Shown here: in pieces, positions 30,637-34,125 of the stretch
How the letters are laid out: the number at the start of each line of letters is the position of its first letter
Position numbering within the stretch: the first letter of the stretch is position 1
NCBI GenBank assembly: GCA_040881685.1
Contig: JBBECS010000039.1
Span: forward strand, 1-34,125
Reading direction: 5' to 3'
DNA from: Acidimicrobiia bacterium
GTDB taxonomy: Bacteria > Actinomycetota > Acidimicrobiia > IMCC26256 > PALSA-555
Length of the DNA: 34,125 nucleotides
Notes under the pieces: generated by a model
What the model was told of the DNA's origin: nothing
What the model saw: only the letters and a program-made list of their open reading frames with translations
Database searches by the model: none
Position numbers and translations under genes: made by a program

Positions 30637-31469
30637 TCGGCCGCCGACCGCGCGACCGCTGCCCACGCTTCAAGATCGAGCTCTTCGGCACGCGCCGTGG
30701 GTGCGACACCGGCCCGCTCGAGGACCGCCTCTGTGCGATCTCCGAGTGCACTCGCCAACGCACGCCGCAACATCTTCCGCCGGTGCGCGAAGCCCGCGCC
30801 CACGAGCTCGAACATCGCCGCGTACGACGGAACCTCCACCGGTGGCGTCGCGCGCCGTTCGAGCTGCACCAGCGCTGAATCTACATTCGGTCGCGGCACG
30901 AAGACGGTCGGGGGCACCGCCCCAACGATACGCGCGGTTGCGTGATACGCCACCTTCACCGTCACCGCGCCGTACGCCTTCGTCCGCGGCGCCGCCGCCA
31001 GTCGCTCCCCCACCTCGCGCTGCACCATCACCAGCAGACGTGTCACCGTGGGCGCTTCCTCGAGGACGCGCGCGACGACTGGTGTCGCCACGTTGTACGG
31101 CAGGTTCGACACGCACGACCACGGACCGTCACGGAGTCGCCCGGCATAGTCCCAGGTGAGGGCGTCCCCCGCCTCGGCGGTCACGTTGGGCGCGGCGCCG
31201 AGCACGGCTTCGAGGACCGGCACGAGGTGGCGATCGAGCTCGAGCGCATGAACGCGGGCTCCGGCTTGGGCCAGCGCGAGGGTGAGCGAACCGAGTCCCG
31301 GGCCGATCTCGAGGACACGGTCGCCTCGCTCGATTCCGGCGAGCCGAACGATGCGGCGCGCCGTGTTCGCGTCGGCCAGAAAGTTCTGCCCGAGCGCGCG
31401 GCTCGGCCGGATCCCGTGCTCGCGCAGGAGCGACCGCACGTCGGACGGGCTCAGCGCGTCGCGAGTCAT
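30633..31469 (-). CDS. rsmA: 16S rRNA (adenine1518/1519-N6)-dimethyltransferase
   Basis: The 278-residue KsgA protein dimethylates two adjacent adenosines in 16S rRNA helix 45. Seen: LLREHGIRPSRALGQNFLAD, the SAM motif LEIGPGLGSLTLALAQAG, acidic LELDRHLVP, catalytic SNLPYNVATPVV, and FVPRPNVDSALVQL. ATG at 31469 is chosen because the family begins about 15 residues before LGQNFL; the preceding GTG codon is an equal alternative. No ribosome binding site is clear. It is 40 bases downstream of the rpf gene on the same strand. Confidence 0.96.
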   Translation of the reverse strand: MTRDALSPSDVRSLLREHGIRPSRALGQNFLADANTARRIVRLAGIERGDRVLEIGPGLGSLTLALAQAGARVHALELDRHLVPVLEAVLGAAPNVTAEAGDALTWDYAGRLRDGPWSCVSNLPYNVATPVVARVLEEAPTVTRLLVMVQREVGERLAAAPRTKAYGAVTVKVAYHATARIVGAVPPTVFVPRPNVDSALVQLERRATPPVEVPSYAAMFELVGAGFAHRRKMLRRALASALGDRTEAVLERAGVAPTARAEELDLEAWAAVARSAAE

Positions 31470-31509
31470 CACGTCCGAAGAAGTCGAGATCGAGGCCGGT
31501 ATGCGGACG

Positions 31510-33144
31510 TTAGAACTGGCGCTTTCCGTCGTCCTTCGTGTACCCCAATGTCTTGGCGCAACCCCACGCACCCCAACCGTGCTCGGCGAGGATCCGCTCC
31601 GCAACGATGATCTGCTGGTACTTCGTGGCGTGGCCGGCATTCTTGGCCCACCCCTTGTCCTTCAACGCCGACCAGTTGTCGTACCAGATCCCGAGCGCGC
31701 CCTGATAGACGGGTTTGATGATGTCCCATTTCAGTTCGCCGGCCTTCGGGTGGGAAGGCCCGTAACGACCGGTCTCGCACTCCGCGATCTTGTCCCACCT
31801 CGAGTCGTACTTCACCCCGTAGTACGTGATCGTCGGGACGGCTGGCTCCACGTCGACGGCGCCGGTGGCCACCCGGCCGGTCACCACGCCGTTCTGACGA
31901 ATGATCAGGTACGTCACCGTGTGCACACCCGGCTTGCCCCGGACGACCCGGTTCGGCGCGGTGACCGCCACGTTCGGGTCGGGGAACATCTGATCCGGGA
32001 GCGAATACACCTCGTCGACGGCTTCGGTCTCGTTGCGGTTGCGGTTGACGGCGATGGCCACCTTGTCCCCGTCGGCAGCCACGGCCGGCAGTACGTCGGC
32101 CACGCCGTAGGGACTCGTGGTGTCGATGTCGTCGAGCTTGACGTCGTACGCCGCGAGGAGCTCGGCCACGGTGTGCACGGGGGCGTCGTATTCGATGAAC
32201 TCGCTGTCGACGACGAGCACGCCGGTCTTCCTCGTGCGCACGGCGACGGCCGTGGATTCGTCGATCCGATTCGGTGCGTCGAGCACTCCGAGCGCAGCGC
32301 CCCCGGCGTTGAGCTGGGCGGTGGCGTCCTCGAGGAAACCGTCCGCGTGACGATAGGTCGTCTGCACTTCCCCAAGCGTCCCGTCGAAGTTCACCGGAAC
32401 CGCGAACGCGCGCAGCACCCGCACGGTCATGTTGTTGTCGATCGGCGTGCTCGCGTCGGGTGTGGTCCGGTCGAACTCACCGAGCGCCACGTTCTGCTCG
32501 ACGAGCAGGTCACCCACCGTGTCGACACCTGTCTCGGCGGCGATCAAGCGTCCATCGACGCGCACGTCGACGTCTGCGCCCTTGTCGAGGAGCGTTCTGA
32601 CGCCCAGAAAGGCGCCGCCCATGGTCGCGACCACGGCCAGGCTGGTCAGGACGGCGCGTGTCGGGAAGTGGAAGCGGCGGGCGCGGCGGGGGCGACCGCG
32701 CGGGGGCCCACCCTGATCACCGCTGGCCGCCGGCTCGGGATCGAACTCGGGGAGCGGCAGCCAGGCGGTCGCGTCGTGCGGCTCGGCCCGCGCCGGCGAC
32801 GGGAGGCCGACCGGCACCTCACGCGGCGCCGTCGGGGCGACGGTCGGGTCGGGCACGAGCAGCGTGTCCACCGACGGGAGCTCCTCGACCTGGGGCAAGG
32901 GCAGCCAGGCGGTCGCGTCGTGCGGCTCCGCGCGGGCGGGTGACGGGAGGCCCACCGGCACCTCACGTGGCGCGGCCGGCTCGACGTCGGGGTCGGGGAC
33001 GAGAAGTCGGTCGAGCGGTGGGAGCTCGGCGAAGTCGGGCAGGGGCAGCCACGTGGTCGCGTCGTGCGGCTCGGCTCGCGCCGGCGACTCGCGCACCGCG
33101 TCGGCAACGTGCGCGCTCGACGGTCGAATCGCTCGCCGACGCAC
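31510..33144 (-). CDS. rpfB: RpfB-like resuscitation-promoting factor with N-terminal repeats
   Basis: The 544-residue protein has, in order: a Pro-rich cytosolic region with 2.4 copies of a 48-residue repeat (20-132), a basic stretch (149-157), one transmembrane helix (about 164-186), three DUF348/YabE-type modules (about 190-375), a G5-like module (about 370-440), and a C-terminal Rpf lysozyme-like domain (450-544). The Rpf domain shows WDKIAECETG with Cys456 and catalytic Glu457, and HGWGAWGCAK with partner Cys529. It should cleave or remodel peptidoglycan outside the cell and promote exit from dormancy, as known for RpfB. GTG at 33144 is the first in-frame start but has no ribosome binding site; Val13 and Val17 are alternatives. 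It sits between tatD and rsmA, the same order as in Mycobacterium from memory. Confidence 0.9.
   Translation of the reverse strand: MRRRAIRPSSAHVADAVRESPARAEPHDATTWLPLPDFAELPPLDRLLVPDPDVEPAAPREVPVGLPSPARAEPHDATAWLPLPQVEELPSVDTLLVPDPTVAPTAPREVPVGLPSPARAEPHDATAWLPLPEFDPEPAASGDQGGPPRGRPRRARRFHFPTRAVLTSLAVVATMGGAFLGVRTLLDKGADVDVRVDGRLIAAETGVDTVGDLLVEQNVALGEFDRTTPDASTPIDNNMTVRVLRAFAVPVNFDGTLGEVQTTYRHADGFLEDATAQLNAGGAALGVLDAPNRIDESTAVAVRTRKTGVLVVDSEFIEYDAPVHTVAELLAAYDVKLDDIDTTSPYGVADVLPAVAADGDKVAIAVNRNRNETEAVDEVYSLPDQMFPDPNVAVTAPNRVVRGKPGVHTVTYLIIRQNGVVTGRVATGAVDVEPAVPTITYYGVKYDSRWDKIAECETGRYGPSHPKAGELKWDIIKPVYQGALGIWYDNWSALKDKGWAKNAGHATKYQQIIVAERILAEHGWGAWGCAKTLGYTKDDGKRQF
32749..33087 (-). repeat. 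144-bp tandem repeat in the 5' part of rpfB
   Basis: Two full units (33087-32944 and 32943-32800) and a partial third (32799-32749) encode a 48-residue block that starts SPARAEPHDAT and includes WLPLP, LLVPDP and APREVPVGLP. Units are close at the DNA level, which points to recent duplication, and are in frame. Confidence 0.9.
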
Positions 33145-33302
33145 ATGCCGGTGCAGGAAGCGTCCGCGGCGCGGCTCCGGCTCGGTGATGGTTGTCCGCC
33201 CTCCGTGGCGCTGGAGCTGGCACGCCCGCGACAGGACGCCACCAACTCGATGGGATTCATTGCAAAATACCCCAAGACCGTGCCGCCGGGACGGCCCGCG
33301 GG
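33145..33302 (-). promoter_or_regulatory. 158-base gap upstream of rpfB, candidate -10 TATTTT and long leader
   Basis: On the minus strand TATTTT (33269-33264) is the most AT-rich hexamer in the area. If it is a -10 box, rpfB would have a leader of about 110 bases. Unlike most starts here, no TAnnnT lies just before GTG 33144. No -35 match stands out. I tried to fit a c-di-AMP or cobalamin riboswitch and saw no convincing core. Confidence 0.3.
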
Positions 33303-34070
33303 TCAGAGGCCTTTGATCAGCCCAAACGCAGCGTCTGCCGCGGCCGTGGTCGCCGCGGCGACGTTTTCCACAGGCTCACCGAGTGCGGCCGCGAGCGCCT
33401 CACCGACGAACGTCACGTAGGCAGGCTCGTTCTCGCGGCCGCGGTGAGGCACGGGGGTCAGGTACGGCGAGTCGGTCTCGACCAGCACGCGGTCCAGCGG
33501 ACACAGCGCCGCCGCGGCGCGCACGTCGTCGGCGTTCGGGAACGACACGATGCCGCTGAATGACAGCCGCGCCCCGAGATCGAGCGCGCGCCGGGCTTCG
33601 TCGGGGCCGCCCGTGAAGCAGTGGAAGACGGTACGCGCCGGGACTCCCTCGTCGGTGAGCACACGAAAGGTGTCGTCCCACGCCTCTCGCGAGTGGATCA
33701 CCAGCGCGCGGTCGAGCTCGTGAGCACGACGGATCTGCGCTCGGAAGGCTTCCTCTTGGACATCCGGCTCCGAGTGCCGGTAGTGCAGGTCGAAGCCGGC
33801 TTCGCCGACGGCGACGACGCCGTCGCTCGCGGCCAGCGCCTCGAGCTCGGGCCACTGCTCCGCGAAGCTCGACGCGTCGTGCGGGTGGAGCCCGACCGTG
33901 GCTCGCACGTCGGAATGGCGGGCGGCGAGGTCCACGGCCGCGCGCGACGACTCGACGTTGGTGCCCACCACCACCATCGCGGTGACACCTGCGGCCCGTG
34001 CCCGTTCGATCGCGGCGTCGGCCCCGCCGGTCGCCCACTGCACATGGCAATGGCTGTCGATCCACACCAT
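33303..34070 (-). CDS. tatD: TatD family metal-dependent hydrolase (DNase)
   Basis: The 255-residue TIM-barrel enzyme has all TatD metal motifs: IDSHCHVQW at the N-terminus, VGLHPHDAS, GEAGFDLHY, ALVIHSREAWDDT, VFHCFTGG, and LVETDSPYLTPVPHRGREN. TatD proteins are 3'-5' nucleases on DNA or RNA and take part in repair. The length is typical. ATG at 34070; no ribosome binding site is obvious. It is the first gene of the tatD-rpfB-rsmA-ispE series on the minus strand, and a hairpin repeat lies just before it. Confidence 0.95.
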   Translation of the reverse strand: MVWIDSHCHVQWATGGADAAIERARAAGVTAMVVVGTNVESSRAAVDLAARHSDVRATVGLHPHDASSFAEQWPELEALAASDGVVAVGEAGFDLHYRHSEPDVQEEAFRAQIRRAHELDRALVIHSREAWDDTFRVLTDEGVPARTVFHCFTGGPDEARRALDLGARLSFSGIVSFPNADDVRAAAALCPLDRVLVETDSPYLTPVPHRGRENEPAYVTFVGEALAAALGEPVENVAAATTAAADAAFGLIKGL

Positions 34071-34071
34071 T

Positions 34072-34125
34072 GGCTCGCTCGCTGCGGCGGAGGGTACCTC
34101 CGCCGCGGGCGCTTGCTCCCCCGTG
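34072..34125 (+). repeat. Hairpin repeat, probable copy C (cut by window end)
   Basis: GCGGCGGAGG (34084-34093), loop GTA, CCTCCGCCGC (34097-34106) form a perfect 10-bp stem with a 3-base loop, flanked by GCTCGCTCGCT before and GGGCGCTTGCTC after. Architecture and flanks resemble copies A and B, but the stem sequence differs, so membership of the same family is inferred. It covers the upstream region of tatD. Confidence 0.5.

Noticed and set aside
32749-33087. CRISPR-like array
   Set aside because: The repeat unit is 144 bp, in frame and contiguous without spacers; it encodes protein repeats.
33145-33275. c-di-AMP or cobalamin riboswitch upstream of rpfB
   Set aside because: Such switches are known before rpf genes in other actinobacteria, but I could not find their conserved core sequences here.

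Overview
The window is very GC-rich, densely coded bacterial chromosome from an actinobacterium. A class Acidimicrobiia-like lineage is my best guess, which is inference. Supporting signs are an actinobacterial 33-residue ribosomal protein bS22, an Rpf-type resuscitation factor, a PGM1-type ATP-grasp ligase, tRNA genes without encoded CCA, and a gene order (tatD-rpf-rsmA-ispE, glmU-prs-rplY-pth, mfd-ppiC-mazG, eno-ftsB-DUF501-ppx) that matches, from memory, the mfd/eno region of Mycobacterium. I see no phage, insertion sequence or CRISPR array.

Left part (1-13,300): mostly plus-strand metabolic genes in short, tightly coupled operons. In order they are a HAD hydrolase, a histidine phosphatase and a crotonase; a minus-strand PGM1-like ATP-grasp ligase divergent from a citrate synthase carrying two N-terminal CBS domains, followed by a GNAT acetyltransferase; tRNA-Leu(UAA) overlapping a small conserved-looking gene; a MATE exporter; an acyltransferase plus NAD-epimerase pair; and a cassette of crotonase, SDR, a 106-residue unknown protein and a ThDP lyase resembling 2-hydroxyacyl-CoA lyases. 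The theme is acyl-CoA and lipid metabolism.

Middle (13,300-18,300): a GNAT gene divergent from orn, a small unknown gene, then a minus-strand series eno > ftsB-like > DUF501 > ppx/gppA. A lone plus-strand cytochrome P450 (18,468-19,688) sits between eno and mazG.

Right part (19,675-34,125): minus-strand housekeeping genes. Reading leftward they are tatD, an rpf gene with an unusual repeat-bearing N-terminus, rsmA, ispE, tRNA-Gln, glmU, prs, rplY (L25), pth, mfd, a PpiC-type isomerase and a methylase-MazG fusion. They cover tRNA and rRNA maturation, isoprenoid precursors, UDP-GlcNAc and PRPP supply, transcription-coupled repair, nucleotide clean-up and wall remodelling. The 33-codon bS22 gene lies on the plus strand between tRNA-Gln and ispE.

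Regulation: many start codons are preceded by TAnnnT ending 5-9 bases upstream, so leaderless transcription seems common; this decided several start choices. A dispersed hairpin repeat with compensatory base changes occurs at positions 1-64 and 26,922-26,987, with a likely relative at 34,072-34,125.
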